37,967 nucleotides of DNA from Desulfurococcales archaeon. Its GTDB lineage: Archaea; Thermoproteota; Thermoprotei_A; Sulfolobales; NBVN01. Positions within the stretch are counted from its first letter, which is position 1, and every line of letters begins with the position of its first letter. Under the pieces are notes generated by a model. The model was not told the origin of the DNA and made no database searches. It worked only from the letters and a program-made list of their open reading frames with translations. The position numbers and the translations under genes are program-made. Positions 24,922 to 33,833 of this stretch are shown here, piece by piece. Where the stretch lies: contig JALVVU010000107.1 in assembly GCA_027023255.1 (NCBI GenBank), positions 1 to 37,967 on the forward strand. The letters run 5' to 3'.

Positions 24922-25641
24922 TCAGACTTTCACTTTCGTTAACGCGTCTAGTGTCACCTCAGCTGCCTTGTCCGCGTACTTATTCAGCACCTTAGCATCG
25001 GCGAAACCCAGGTCCTCAACTAACGAATCGCTTACCAGAAGCAGTGATGCCGTTTTAATTCCCCTCATAAGACCTATCGAGAATATCCCTGCACACTCCA
25101 TTTCTACGGCAATAACTCCTCGAGAAGCCCATTTCTTCGCGAAATCTGGGTCTTCCGCGTAGAATGCGTCGCTACTTAGTACCGGACCCAATTTGTAAGT
25201 TAAGCCTTTTTCCTCCGCCGTATCCACTAACGCTCTTAGTAGGCTGAAGTCCGGTACTGCAGGTGCACATATTTGCTCCTTATAGTATTGGTAATACGCC
25301 CCTCCAGGATAGTATGAGGCGCCCGTAGGTATGACTACGTCACCTATTTTCATCCCAGGCACCATCGCTCCACAGGATCCTAACCTGACTACGGCCTTAG
25401 CCCCCACCTGTATGAGTTCTTCGAGCACTATCAGAGCTGAAGGGGCGCCCATGCCATGTGTTACTATCGAGATCTTTACTCCCTTGTATTTTCCTGTATA
25501 TGCAATCAAGCCTCTGTTCGTGTTAACTAGGCGCGGTTCCTCAAGGAATTTCTTACTAATGTACTCAACTCTTGCGGGGTCACCTGCTACTACGACCCTC
25601 TTAGCTATATCACCTTGATTTACCTTTAAATGAATGGGCAT
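24922..25641 (-). CDS. Nucleoside phosphorylase (PNP/MTA phosphorylase, NP-I family)
   Basis: The protein has 239 residues. VVVAGDPARVEYISK, ISIVTHGMGAPSALIVLEELIQVGAKAVVRLGSCGAM, VIAVEMECAGIFSIGLMRG and VSDSLVEDL are the phosphate- and nucleoside-binding motifs of the hexameric NP-I family. In Sulfolobus the relative acts on 5'-methylthioadenosine as well as purine nucleosides. The gene is divergent from a SpeD-family gene, and MTA is the by-product of spermidine synthesis, so MTA salvage is a reasonable inference. Uridine phosphorylase activity cannot be excluded. Confidence 0.88.
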   Translation of the reverse strand: MPIHLKVNQGDIAKRVVVAGDPARVEYISKKFLEEPRLVNTNRGLIAYTGKYKGVKISIVTHGMGAPSALIVLEELIQVGAKAVVRLGSCGAMVPGMKIGDVVIPTGASYYPGGAYYQYYKEQICAPAVPDFSLLRALVDTAEEKGLTYKLGPVLSSDAFYAEDPDFAKKWASRGVIAVEMECAGIFSIGLMRGIKTASLLLVSDSLVEDLGFADAKVLNKYADKAAEVTLDALTKVKV

Positions 25642-25834
25642 GCAATATCCCTCATACAGTACTAGCCATCACAATTAATTATAAGTAACGCTTCTTAGAA
25701 CCTCATGTTAATACCTACTTTACTCAGCCCGAGCTAAAGCGTGAATATGGTAAAATGATCTCTTAAACAATATCTTATAGTAAAAATTCCTTGGCTCACG
25801 CACACTCTAAAATAATCCTTATATCAACGTATGA

Positions 25835-25899
25835 GGGGGTAGGGTGTGGGGGGATAAACTTTTAAATAGGGTACCCCCCTATTTAAAGGGGGTTGGGGG
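25835..25899. promoter_or_regulatory. G-rich tract plus 11-bp palindrome overlapping the speD promoter
   Basis: GGGGGTAGGGTGTGGGGGG (25835-25853) is followed by the perfect inverted repeat TTTAAATAGGG (25861-25871) / CCCTATTTAAA (25877-25887) and then GGGGGTTGGGGG. The left arm carries a TATA-like TTTAAATA about 35-40 bases before the speD ATG. By symmetry the right arm offers the same box on the other strand, facing the phosphorylase gene. It could be a two-way promoter/operator, a hairpin leader or a G-quadruplex site. Confidence 0.6.
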
Positions 25900-25901
25900 T
25901 A

Positions 25902-26294
25902 ATGACGCAGGCAGGACAAGTATACGAGGTAGGCGTCAAGCCAGGATACAAGGTGTTTGGCAAGCATGTTTACGGTAATCTATACGGCTGCGATAGTGAC
26001 TTGCTATCAAATCCTGATTACTTAGTTGATGTTGTCAGGAATGCCGCGCGCGAGGGTAGGATGACCTTACTTGACGTCAAAGCCTGGCACATTGTGCCAG
26101 GAGTCAGCGTTGTAGGAGTAATTCTAGAATCACACATAACTATACATACATGGCCAGAGCATTCATTCGCAACAGTCGATGTTTATTCCTGCGGCAAACA
26201 CACGAACCCTGAGAGGGCTTTCATGTACATCGTGAGGGCTCTACGTGCATCGAGATTTGACTACGAAATAACTGACAGGTCTTATTTAGAGTAG
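25902..26294 (+). CDS. speD: SpeD-family pyruvoyl decarboxylase (S-adenosylmethionine or arginine decarboxylase)
   Basis: I prefer the ATG at 25902 ([11 protein letters not shown]) over the ORF-track TTG at 25893. The protein is 130 residues. [23 protein letters not shown] holds the Glu-Ser self-cleavage site, which yields beta and alpha chains and a pyruvoyl group, plus the catalytic His and Cys. Crenarchaea carry two such paralogues, one acting on AdoMet and one on arginine; the sequence alone does not separate them for me. Both belong to polyamine synthesis. Confidence 0.92.
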   Translation: MTQAGQVYEVGVKPGYKVFGKHVYGNLYGCDSDLLSNPDYLVDVVRNAAREGRMTLLDVKAWHIVPGVSVVGVILESHITIHTWPEHSFATVDVYSCGKHTNPERAFMYIVRALRASRFDYEITDRSYLE

Positions 26295-26381
26295 ATTTCT
26301 CTCAATTATATTGATAACCTTGATTTAACCTTGAGGTCCTTAAATGTCGGAGTAGCCCTATACTGAACAGAGCGATGCAAT

Positions 26382-27467
26382 ATGCGTATACATGTGATTG
26401 GGGCGGGTGTGGCTGGACTATCCTTTGCGTTAGCGGTTACTCTCGCGGGTTATCAGAATGTACTTGTTTCTGAGGAACATTCCAAAGTTGGTATTCCAAA
26501 GCATTGTACAGGCTTAGTTAGTGAGACTACCGTGCAGGCATGGGGAAGTATTGCAAGAAATTGTGTAGTCAGGAAATTCCGCGAGTATGTTGTTAGGGAT
26601 ATGAAAGGACAAAGCATCATTTACCTCAAGCTACTGGAGCCTGTTTACCTGTTAGATCGGGTGAAGTTAGAGGAGGAGCTTGCAGATGCTGTTCTATCGG
26701 CGGGAGGGATCATTAAGTTTAGGCATAAGGTAAGGGTAATTCACCCTCATCGTAACATCTTAATTGATCATAAGGGGAACCATATAGAGTACGACATTGC
26801 TGTAGTATGTGAAGGGGCACCCCGGGTACTCGCAAGAAGCCTTAGCCTTTGTAGCAAGCCTAGAAACCTTGTCGGTATACAGCGGCTAATTTCGCTTAAC
26901 AAATCACCAGAGACAGTTATAGTGTACGCTGATAGAAGGATTAGTCGTAATTTCTTCGGTTGGTGCGTTCCTTTCACCGATAAAATAGCATTGATTGGCA
27001 CTGCTGATCAACACGGCTCTAACGCGTACGCTGGGGTTCTAAGGATACTACATGCACTCGAGAAGGAGGGTTATCGTGTGAGAGACATTCTTGATCGATT
27101 TGGGGGATTAATACCTATTGACTCACCCCACAGTCTAGTTGCTGATAACAATGTGTTATTCTTTGGCGACGCTGCCTCGCTTGTAAAACCGTTAACAGGG
27201 GGAGGTCTTTATGCTATTTCACGTGTTTTTCGTGCATTGACCAGCATTCTCAAACACATAGACCCTGAGGAGCTTCCTCACGCTTTCATGGCTGAGGCCA
27301 GCATGTTTAAACGTAAGTTTAAGCTCCATAATGTAATAAGGAGCGCCCTAACAGCACTTGGTGGGTATGAAACTGCTCTGAAGGTACTTTCGGCAACCGG
27401 AGTTCACTCTGTTAAAATCAGGAAGTACGATGACTTGCTGACTAGCATGAAATTGTGTTTTCGGTAA
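26382..27467 (+). CDS. Geranylgeranyl reductase-family flavoprotein (archaeal lipid saturation)
   Basis: The protein has 361 residues. The N-terminal FAD-binding Rossmann motif is VIGAGVAGLSFALAVTLAGYQ, with IPKHCTGLVS nearby (a Cys typical of GGR) and the C-terminal FAD motif FFGDAASLVKPLTGGGLYAI. These enzymes reduce the double bonds of geranylgeranyl chains in archaeal membrane lipids. The UbiA-family lipid gene occurs 3 kb downstream. Other paralogues in the family act on different isoprenoids, so the precise substrate is open. Confidence 0.85.
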   Translation: MRIHVIGAGVAGLSFALAVTLAGYQNVLVSEEHSKVGIPKHCTGLVSETTVQAWGSIARNCVVRKFREYVVRDMKGQSIIYLKLLEPVYLLDRVKLEEELADAVLSAGGIIKFRHKVRVIHPHRNILIDHKGNHIEYDIAVVCEGAPRVLARSLSLCSKPRNLVGIQRLISLNKSPETVIVYADRRISRNFFGWCVPFTDKIALIGTADQHGSNAYAGVLRILHALEKEGYRVRDILDRFGGLIPIDSPHSLVADNNVLFFGDAASLVKPLTGGGLYAISRVFRALTSILKHIDPEELPHAFMAEASMFKRKFKLHNVIRSALTALGGYETALKVLSATGVHSVKIRKYDDLLTSMKLCFR

Positions 27468-27486
27468 TGCCTATGCCTAAATGATT

Positions 27487-27711
27487 TTAGCTTTTCTTTA
27501 GACTTTCCAGATATTCCTGTAAGATCTTAACATTCCACTCATGCTTGCTCCTTCGTCTAGGGTCAACTGGTAACCCGAGCTTCCTTGCCTCGATAATCGT
27601 TAAGCCAACCTCCGCAAGTTCTAATTTACTGAATCCCCTTCCCTTACGAAGACCTGTTTCAATTCCCCTCATCTTAATCAATCTCGGCTTCTTCACTAAC
27701 GCATCGACCAT
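27487..27711 (-). CDS. rpl13e: Large ribosomal subunit protein eL13
   Basis: The start is set at the second ATG (MVDALVKKPRLIKMRGIETGLRKGRGFSKLELAEVGLTIIEARKLGLPVDPRRRSKHEWN). GGAGGTG lies about ten bases before it, overlapping the first ATG of the ORF track (27729). The 74-residue product matches the short archaeal eL13 found mainly in Thermoproteota, which supports the taxonomic placement. It converges on the geranylgeranyl-reductase gene and is divergent from the PP-loop gene. Confidence 0.92.
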   Translation of the reverse strand: MVDALVKKPRLIKMRGIETGLRKGRGFSKLELAEVGLTIIEARKLGLPVDPRRRSKHEWNVKILQEYLESLKKS

Positions 27712-27791
27712 AACCCTACACACCTCCATCAGCTTTCAAGGTTCATCTCTCTAAAATATTTTTTACCGCTGCATGACACACAGCTACCTAG

Positions 27792-28793
27792 GTGAATGTT
27801 ACGCCATCACAAATAATTTGCGACGTATGCGGGGCTAATCCAGCAATTTTCCTGCAACGCCACACAGGCAGAGCACTATGCCTCGAGTGCCTACGTAAGG
27901 ACTTAGTGAACAGAGTTACTACTGAAATAACACGCAACAACATGTTCAATGAAGGCGATCGCCTATTATTAGCGCTTTCTGGAGGAAAGGATAGCTACGT
28001 ACTACTGGACATCATAACTAGGATCCATGATCCTAAACTCATTGGCGTGATAACCATAATAGAGGGTATTCCAGGATATAACCGCGTGTCAAATATATCA
28101 TGGATAATAGAGAAAACCCGCAAACTTGGAATTGAATTACATGTAGTTCCCTTCAAATCCTATGCTGGATATACTTTAGAGGAGTTAGTGCTAAGAGCGC
28201 GCGAGCTTGGAATTAACGTAAGCCCGTGTACATTCTGCGGCATTCTAAGAAGGAGAATCATGAATCATTATGCCTTAATGTACGGTTATGATCGTGTGTT
28301 GACGGCACACAATCTTGATGATGAGGTGCAGACAATACTCGCTGACCTCATGCGTGGAGATCTCACTAGATTCATACAGCTACATCCCTTAAGTAAGCCA
28401 CTAAGTAAGTACTTCGTCAAGAGGGTGAAGCCATTAAGGAGGATATATGAATACGAAATAACCGCGTACGCATACGCCACCGGTTTTAAGTTCCAAGAGG
28501 CGGACTGCCCCTACATAATTCACGCCCCAACCCTACGTGCTAAACTCCGGGAATACCTCCATGAAATTGAAGGAAGAAGCCCAGGAACCTTGCTTAGAGT
28601 GCTTGACTGGTATGATAAAACTGTAAGAACCTTGCTTGAAAGTAAAACCTTAGCTTACCCAACTAAGGAACTACCTCAGTGCCCCTTATGCGGGTCACCG
28701 ATGGCATTCGGCAGGAGATACTGCATGCTCTGCGAACTTCTGCTAAGGTTGAAGCTACCGGTGAGGTATCCGGTGCTAGGAAAACCCGATTAA
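27792..28793 (+). CDS. TtuA/Ncs6-family PP-loop tRNA thiolase
   Basis: The protein has 333 residues with a GTG start after TAG-GGT. An N-terminal zinc site (CDVCG ... CLECL), PP-loop SGGKDSYVLLDI (about 58-69), a central CxxC (SPCTFCGILRRR) and a C-terminal zinc site (CPLCGSP ... CMLCEL) follow in the order typical of TtuA/NcsA. These enzymes make 2-thiouridine or 5-methyl-2-thiouridine in tRNA using a ubiquitin-like sulfur carrier and an Fe-S cluster. T54 (heat stability) versus U34 specificity cannot be settled from motifs alone. Confidence 0.92.
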   Translation: MNVTPSQIICDVCGANPAIFLQRHTGRALCLECLRKDLVNRVTTEITRNNMFNEGDRLLLALSGGKDSYVLLDIITRIHDPKLIGVITIIEGIPGYNRVSNISWIIEKTRKLGIELHVVPFKSYAGYTLEELVLRARELGINVSPCTFCGILRRRIMNHYALMYGYDRVLTAHNLDDEVQTILADLMRGDLTRFIQLHPLSKPLSKYFVKRVKPLRRIYEYEITAYAYATGFKFQEADCPYIIHAPTLRAKLREYLHEIEGRSPGTLLRVLDWYDKTVRTLLESKTLAYPTKELPQCPLCGSPMAFGRRYCMLCELLLRLKLPVRYPVLGKPD

Positions 28794-28844
28794 CCCGAAA
28801 CACCAAAATTCGGGAATCTAAGGTATGGTATTGAGTGATAACGC

Positions 28845-29327
28845 ATGGCCGTACCCGGCAGGGATGCTGCTAATTTCGTGAAAATGCTTACAGATCCAAA
28901 CACTCAGATACAACCTGCTGGCGTTGACCTCACCGTGAAGCAAGTGTACAGCATTAAAGGAAAGCTCGTACTTGGTGTGAGGGAGCGTATCCTGCCGAGA
29001 TACGAGCCCATACCTGATGACGGGGGTGTGTGGAGCCTTACATCCGGCGTGTATAAGGTAATGTTCAATGAGGTTGTTGAAGTTCCCTCAGACACTGTCG
29101 CGTTATGCTTTCCTAGGTCTACACTACTGCGTTCAGGCGTAGTACTCATGTGCACCGTCTGGGATCCTGGGTACGTAGGTAGGGGTGAGGCTCTTCTTCA
29201 CGTCATTAACCCTTATGGGCTTACCCTTGAGAGAAATGCCCGCATGGCACAACTAGTTTTCATTAAACTAGTTAAGCCGCCCCACAAGACGTATCAAGGA
29301 GTGTATTTTGGTGAGAACCTTGAGTGA
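28845..29327 (+). CDS. dUTPase / dCTP deaminase family protein
   Basis: The protein has 160 residues. IQPAGVDLTV, CFPRSTLLRSGV, VWDPGYVGRGEALLHVINPYGLTLERNARMAQLVF and the C-terminal YQGVYFGENLE are the conserved motifs of the trimeric dUTPase/Dcd fold. The C-terminal YQG tail and the short length fit crenarchaeal dUTPase, but Dcd motifs overlap. The role is to keep dUTP low and supply dUMP. The next gene overlaps its 3' end by 20 bases. Confidence 0.88.
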   Translation: MAVPGRDAANFVKMLTDPNTQIQPAGVDLTVKQVYSIKGKLVLGVRERILPRYEPIPDDGGVWSLTSGVYKVMFNEVVEVPSDTVALCFPRSTLLRSGVVLMCTVWDPGYVGRGEALLHVINPYGLTLERNARMAQLVFIKLVKPPHKTYQGVYFGENLE

Positions 29328-30342
29328 CTTTCCCGCGTATGATGTGAGGCTAAATTACGGAAGAATAGCGCATGTTGCCTTAATCATGGGTAAGTTAATG
29401 AGGAGCACAAAACTAGATGACTTCACGGATGAACGATACTACCCTCCAGTAGGCAGTGATAAGGAGCACGTTCTTAGGTATTTCCTGTGCATGGTCGCAT
29501 TAGATCACAGGACAAGTCGTTATCAACCTTTCGAGGGATTTGTCAATGGCGAATTCTTTCACGGGGCGGACCTTCTCTATAGGTTAGGTATGAGGAAATT
29601 CCTTACAGACCCTGAGTTCTTCTCGCCCGAGCGTCTTTCGAAGGTAACTACTGACGAGGTTGCTGAGTGGCTCTCCATAACTTTCAACAACAGGAAAATA
29701 ATCATCTGGGATCCGGACGTTCGCGCTGAACTACTGAGGGATATCGGCATCAAACTCCTTAAGTTCTATAACGGGAAAGTATGCCACATCATAGATAGGG
29801 CGGGGAATAAGCTGAAAGGAATGCCAGGCTACGGGCTCATAGATCTGCTTAAGGTATTCAAGGCATATTCAGATCCCGTTGAGAAGAAAGCATACTTATA
29901 CGTTAAGTTCGTCTCACGGAGAGGTCTATTTACTTATGAGGACCCATACAACGCTGAGGTTCCCGTAGACAATCATTTGGTCAGGGTAGCGTTACGTCTC
30001 GGAATAGTTGAACCCTCCAAGCGATTACTTCAGAAAATACTGGAAGGGAAGGAATTCAGCTGGGATGAGGATGTAGAGCTAAGATTCGCTGTTAGAGAGG
30101 CTTACAAGTATATTGCGAGGATCACGAACATAGATCCCCTCATACTGGACGACTTTCTCTGGCTCTTTGGACGCCATTGCTGTACAAAGACCGGACCAAC
30201 ATGTGTTAATGGGTGCTCAGGGAAGTGTGAGACGCTCGGTTACTGTAGCGGAGAATGCCCATTTGAGAACGTATGTGCATATAGAGGTGAGCGCGCCTTA
30301 CGCATTACGGAGCATAATTACCAGAATACCTACTATTACTGA
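29308..30342 (+). CDS. Cys-rich HhH/Fe-S protein, DNA glycosylase-like or Q-salvage-like, unknown
   Basis: The protein has 344 residues (GTG 29308; TTG 29317 is an alternative) and overlaps the dUTPase gene. The N-terminus SDFPAYDVRLNYGRIAHVALIMGKLM and the middle HGADLLYRLGMRKFLTDPEFFSPERLSKVTTDEVAEWL are helical, in the style of HhH glycosylases and the Qng1/DUF2419 queuosine-salvage fold. Residues about 290-330 carry eight Cys (HCCTKTGPTCVNGCSGKCETLGYCSGECPFENVC), suggesting an Fe-S cluster. Coupling to a dUTPase suggests uracil-DNA or base-repair work, but this is inference. Confidence 0.6.
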   Translation: MVRTLSDFPAYDVRLNYGRIAHVALIMGKLMRSTKLDDFTDERYYPPVGSDKEHVLRYFLCMVALDHRTSRYQPFEGFVNGEFFHGADLLYRLGMRKFLTDPEFFSPERLSKVTTDEVAEWLSITFNNRKIIIWDPDVRAELLRDIGIKLLKFYNGKVCHIIDRAGNKLKGMPGYGLIDLLKVFKAYSDPVEKKAYLYVKFVSRRGLFTYEDPYNAEVPVDNHLVRVALRLGIVEPSKRLLQKILEGKEFSWDEDVELRFAVREAYKYIARITNIDPLILDDFLWLFGRHCCTKTGPTCVNGCSGKCETLGYCSGECPFENVCAYRGERALRITEHNYQNTYYY

Positions 30343-30399
30343 AACCCTATTACCCTATATTTAAGGTAACCCTAAAGTTAAGGAATAGGGTGACTAGCA

Positions 30400-30666
30400 T
30401 TGGACACTGGTGACTTAAGAAAAGTGCTTAAGAGCCTTGACAAAGAATCGCTAAAAGTTCTTAAGTATTTTATTAGGCATCGTTCTGTAGGAGAGCTTAT
30501 AGCGATAAGGGAACTACGCGGCCTTTACAGAATTAACGACCCCGCTAAATGCATAGGAAAGTTAATAGACCTAGGTTTACTGGAGAGAGGTATGGGTTGC
30601 TATAATATCTCAAAGGATTTGCTGAAAGCATTAAAGTCTGAGAGGCCTGAGGAGAGCCTGACATGA
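30400..30666 (+). CDS. Small winged-helix-like protein upstream of the UbiA gene
   Basis: The protein has 88 residues with a TTG start. SLDKESLKVLKYFIRHRSVGELIAIRELRGLYRINDPAKCIGKLIDLGLLERGMGCYNISKDLL looks like a winged helix. Its TGA overlaps the UbiA ATG (ATGA), so it may regulate or simply accompany lipid synthesis. Family unknown. Confidence 0.6.
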   Translation: MDTGDLRKVLKSLDKESLKVLKYFIRHRSVGELIAIRELRGLYRINDPAKCIGKLIDLGLLERGMGCYNISKDLLKALKSERPEESLT

Positions 30667-31565
30667 AGCCCTCACTCGCAAGGAAGGTTAAGGCATACGT
30701 GACATTAACTAGGCCTCACAATCTGCTGGCCACTATAATAACTACCTTGATAGGTTGGTTTATTATCTACGTTGAAACACAAGGTAATATAATTAATCCC
30801 GCATATCCCGTACTGACAGTAGTGTTGGCGGCTGCTGGGGGATACGTGATAAATGATTATTTTGATGCTGAAGTTGACGCAGTCAATAAACCCTACAGAC
30901 CGATTCCCTCTGGAATTGTTAGCCGTGACGAGGCGCTTATTTTCAGCATTGCCTTAGCTTTAGCAGCTATTATGTTATCCCTTAAGTCAGGCCTGATTTC
31001 CTTCGTATTCGTGATCCTAAACACTGTCCTGCTTTATGCGTATTCCTACAAGTTGAAGGAGCTTGGTTTTCTAGGTAACGTGGTCGTTGCCTTTGAAGGT
31101 GCTGCCTCCATAATATACGGAGGTTTAGCAACGTCTGAACCACTAGGTAAGCTTGAGCTAGTTAACCAAACATTTCTTCCAGCGCTCTACGCGTTCTTGC
31201 TACTTCTTGGTAGGGAGATCGTTAAAACAATCGAGGACTACAAGGCTGACGCCTTGAGGAACGTGAAGTCATTACCTAGGGTACTCGGTATACGTCGTGC
31301 AGCCATGGTAGCATCAATCATATTGCTGAGTGTTGTCGTGATATCACCGCTACCAATAATGCTGGGGTTCGGAGTTATTTACTCTGTGCTTGCTCTTATG
31401 ACGGATGTCATTATTATTTACTCTGTTATCATGCTTGTACGTATGAGGGAGAAATCCGCTGAAGCTACGGCGGCTAAGCTGAGGTCTTACCTTAAGGCGG
31501 CTATTTTCGTAGGGTCATTAGCATTTCTCCTAGACATGATTGTAAGGGCGTTACACTTACTTTAA
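30663..31565 (+). CDS. UbiA-family prenyltransferase, probable digeranylgeranylglyceryl phosphate synthase
   Basis: The protein has 300 residues and about eight TM helices. The first Asp-rich motif NDYFDAEVDAVNKPYRPIPSG and the second EIVKTIEDYKADALRNVKSLP are diagnostic of UbiA enzymes. TLTRPHNLLATIITTLIGWF at the N-terminus fits archaeal (S)-2,3-di-O-geranylgeranylglyceryl phosphate synthase, which adds the second C20 chain to the lipid backbone. It converges on the next gene with a nine-base overlap. Confidence 0.93.
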   Translation: MKPSLARKVKAYVTLTRPHNLLATIITTLIGWFIIYVETQGNIINPAYPVLTVVLAAAGGYVINDYFDAEVDAVNKPYRPIPSGIVSRDEALIFSIALALAAIMLSLKSGLISFVFVILNTVLLYAYSYKLKELGFLGNVVVAFEGAASIIYGGLATSEPLGKLELVNQTFLPALYAFLLLLGREIVKTIEDYKADALRNVKSLPRVLGIRRAAMVASIILLSVVVISPLPIMLGFGVIYSVLALMTDVIIIYSVIMLVRMREKSAEATAAKLRSYLKAAIFVGSLAFLLDMIVRALHLL

Positions 31566-32588
31566 TCGCTTGCTCACTATGGTCTGTCCCCAAACACCGT
31601 AATACACTGCCCTCACAATAAAGGGCGACATTACTTTCTTCGCAACGCGGAAGAGTATACTCTTTTCCTCGTTTGGCATTATGCTCTCCACGACCTCTCT
31701 GAAAACCATGAAGCCCCCTGATATTCCTACGACAACTACGTTGTATGCTACGGACGAGCCTGTGTTCTTCAGGCATACTTCAATGTCTTCACCACTAGGC
31801 CTAACATCTAGCTCTATTCTTGGTCCTGGAGATAGGGGTATGTATGACACTATCTCATGCAGCATTACACTCTTGGGGTAGTAGTTAACACCTGTTCTCA
31901 GGTGCCTTACACTGATTACCGCGTTTTTAGGTACTTTAACTTCCTTTAACGTTATTTCATCAGTTCCTACGATCCCTGCCACGTTAGTCACTTTGTTTTC
32001 ACCGATGTATACTGCCATGGGTGCGTTCCTTGAGGGCATTGTGAACACCATCACTAGTCCTGCCTTTCCTTCATTCCTATTCCTTAGTTCGAGCTCGTAA
32101 GACTCGCCAGGCGCAATGGTTGTTTCGCCTGCCCAGTAATTCAGGTAAACGCTCGCACCTTTCAACGGGATTATACCCATTAAACCAACTTCATCTATCC
32201 TTACGGACTCCGAAGATTCGCAAGATACTGATAGCTCGTATTTCCCTGGCTCTCTGAGGATCTGCGCCACGTCAAATACTATCGATGCGTATGATCTGTC
32301 ATTAGATCTAATTATGACTTGAGGTTTAAACTCCCTAACTAGGGTGACGGTACCTAGCGAGACCTTCCATAGGAGTTTCCTGACAGCAAGGTTCTTCCCC
32401 GAGACCGATATGTTAAGTAATGTATTTTTTAACGGATATTCAACGCTCAGCCTTACGGTTGCTGACTTCGGATTACCGTAACCGCCGATGACCGTCGCCG
32501 GAAACACGCTTAGTTTATATGGTAATCCTTCCATAATTCCCGAAGTATAGCGTATGAGTTCACCAGTACTCAATTGTGTAGTCACCAC
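31557..32588 (-). CDS. Hypothetical beta-rich protein
   Basis: The protein has 343 residues and no signal peptide or clear TM. It is built from beta strands, with LDVRPSGEDIEVCLKNTGSSVAYNVVVVGISGGFMVFREVVESIMPNEEKSILFRV near the end in the style of CARDB/Ig-like domains, and APGESYELELRNRNEGKAGLVMVFTMPSRNAPM earlier. I do not recognise the family. Its stop overlaps the UbiA stop convergently. Confidence 0.65.
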   Translation of the reverse strand: MVTTQLSTGELIRYTSGIMEGLPYKLSVFPATVIGGYGNPKSATVRLSVEYPLKNTLLNISVSGKNLAVRKLLWKVSLGTVTLVREFKPQVIIRSNDRSYASIVFDVAQILREPGKYELSVSCESSESVRIDEVGLMGIIPLKGASVYLNYWAGETTIAPGESYELELRNRNEGKAGLVMVFTMPSRNAPMAVYIGENKVTNVAGIVGTDEITLKEVKVPKNAVISVRHLRTGVNYYPKSVMLHEIVSYIPLSPGPRIELDVRPSGEDIEVCLKNTGSSVAYNVVVVGISGGFMVFREVVESIMPNEEKSILFRVAKKVMSPFIVRAVYYGVWGQTIVSKRLK

Positions 32589-32678
32589 TTTTCTCTAGTG
32601 TACGTTGGTCTTAATTAAATCAACTATTCAGGTTGTTTAATACTTCTGAATCACATTACACTTGTGTTTATAAAATTC

Positions 32679-33833
32679 CTATACATCACTAATGTCCTTG
32701 GGAGCGAGCTTACGTAAGGCTCTGAAGGCCAGTAAACGTTCCTTATTCCCTAACTTTGAATTCTTAATTAACTCCACCAACTCCTTGATCACTGCTTCCG
32801 CCACTTCCTTCTTTACAGGGTAAGGTATGCCATCCTTACCGCCAATCGTGAATGCATACTTAAACGGGCTGTACGGCGTGGTGACGGGATCCTCGAGTGA
32901 GGGAGGTTCTCTGTATATTAGTTCTGAGATAAGTGAAAGGGCTCTAAGAACCTCGGGACCTAAACCCTTGACAGTGAGTACTTCCTCCATACCTTTGGGT
33001 TTTACTTCATACGCGTTTTTGAGTGCTCTAAGTAAGTGGTTACTCAGCCTTACGGGTTTGTAGTAGGGTATATCCTTAAGAATTGGTCTTGGTGGTGAAC
33101 CAAATAATGTTCTCTGCCCTTTTAATATTGCATTTGCTCTGGCTATGTCTTGTAAGACTTTCTTTGGTTTCTCGTTGAGTATATCTATAATTAATTTCCT
33201 GGTGGACAGGGACTTTACGCTGGTTAGGTTCAGGGGCTTTACTTTAATATCGGAAACCACTCCTGAGTGAGGGTCTAAGGTTACGTCAGGCGATACGTAC
33301 CATGCCATATGGTATCTTCTTGCGTATCTTGATTCGACGTTCATGCCTTGCTGAATAACTACCCAGTAGCCATCCTCGCTCAAGAGTATTGTATGGTGAT
33401 ATAAGTTGAAACCATCCTGCAGTAACGCGTTATCGGTTTTCGCACTCAATTTCGAAATGCGTGTGAGCTCCTCTATTCTCCTTGAGCTTAGGCCCAGTTC
33501 TTCCCCGTACTTCCGTATTTCCTCTGGTGTTTTCCTAGAGAGTAATCCTTTACCTCCTGCCAGCCGTAGCCCTGCGTTTATTTCGAGTAGAGCTTCCTTT
33601 ATTATTGCCGTGGTTACTGTTGTTGAGCCGCTACTGTCCCAGTCCATCCCTATTGCATTGTTCAGTGCTTGAAACCATAGTGGATTGGCTAGCCTCCGAA
33701 GCAGTCCTTCGCGCCCTAGCTCGAGTATCGCTATCTCCAGTATTTCCTTAGCTAGTTTACGCATTATTCTGGCTAGCCATGGTGGGACATGCCCCCAATG
33801 TAGCGGTAGGTCAGCCACCCCCGTCAGTTCCAT
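32679..33833 (-). CDS. DUF763 domain protein
   Basis: The protein has 384 residues. GVADLPLHWGHVPPWLARIMRKLAKEI, QDGFNLYHHTILLSEDGYWVVIQQGMN, ARRYHMAWYV and an HhH-like KGLGPEVLRALSLISELIYREPPS are hallmark segments of DUF763, a family of unknown biochemistry found in archaea and some bacteria. The conserved His (LYHH) and nucleic-acid-like HhH hint at DNA or RNA work. The ATG, preceded by GGTGAG, lies within the end of the NfeD gene (23-base overlap), so translation is coupled. Confidence 0.88.
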   Translation of the reverse strand: MELTGVADLPLHWGHVPPWLARIMRKLAKEILEIAILELGREGLLRRLANPLWFQALNNAIGMDWDSSGSTTVTTAIIKEALLEINAGLRLAGGKGLLSRKTPEEIRKYGEELGLSSRRIEELTRISKLSAKTDNALLQDGFNLYHHTILLSEDGYWVVIQQGMNVESRYARRYHMAWYVSPDVTLDPHSGVVSDIKVKPLNLTSVKSLSTRKLIIDILNEKPKKVLQDIARANAILKGQRTLFGSPPRPILKDIPYYKPVRLSNHLLRALKNAYEVKPKGMEEVLTVKGLGPEVLRALSLISELIYREPPSLEDPVTTPYSPFKYAFTIGGKDGIPYPVKKEVAEAVIKELVELIKNSKLGNKERLLAFRALRKLAPKDISDV

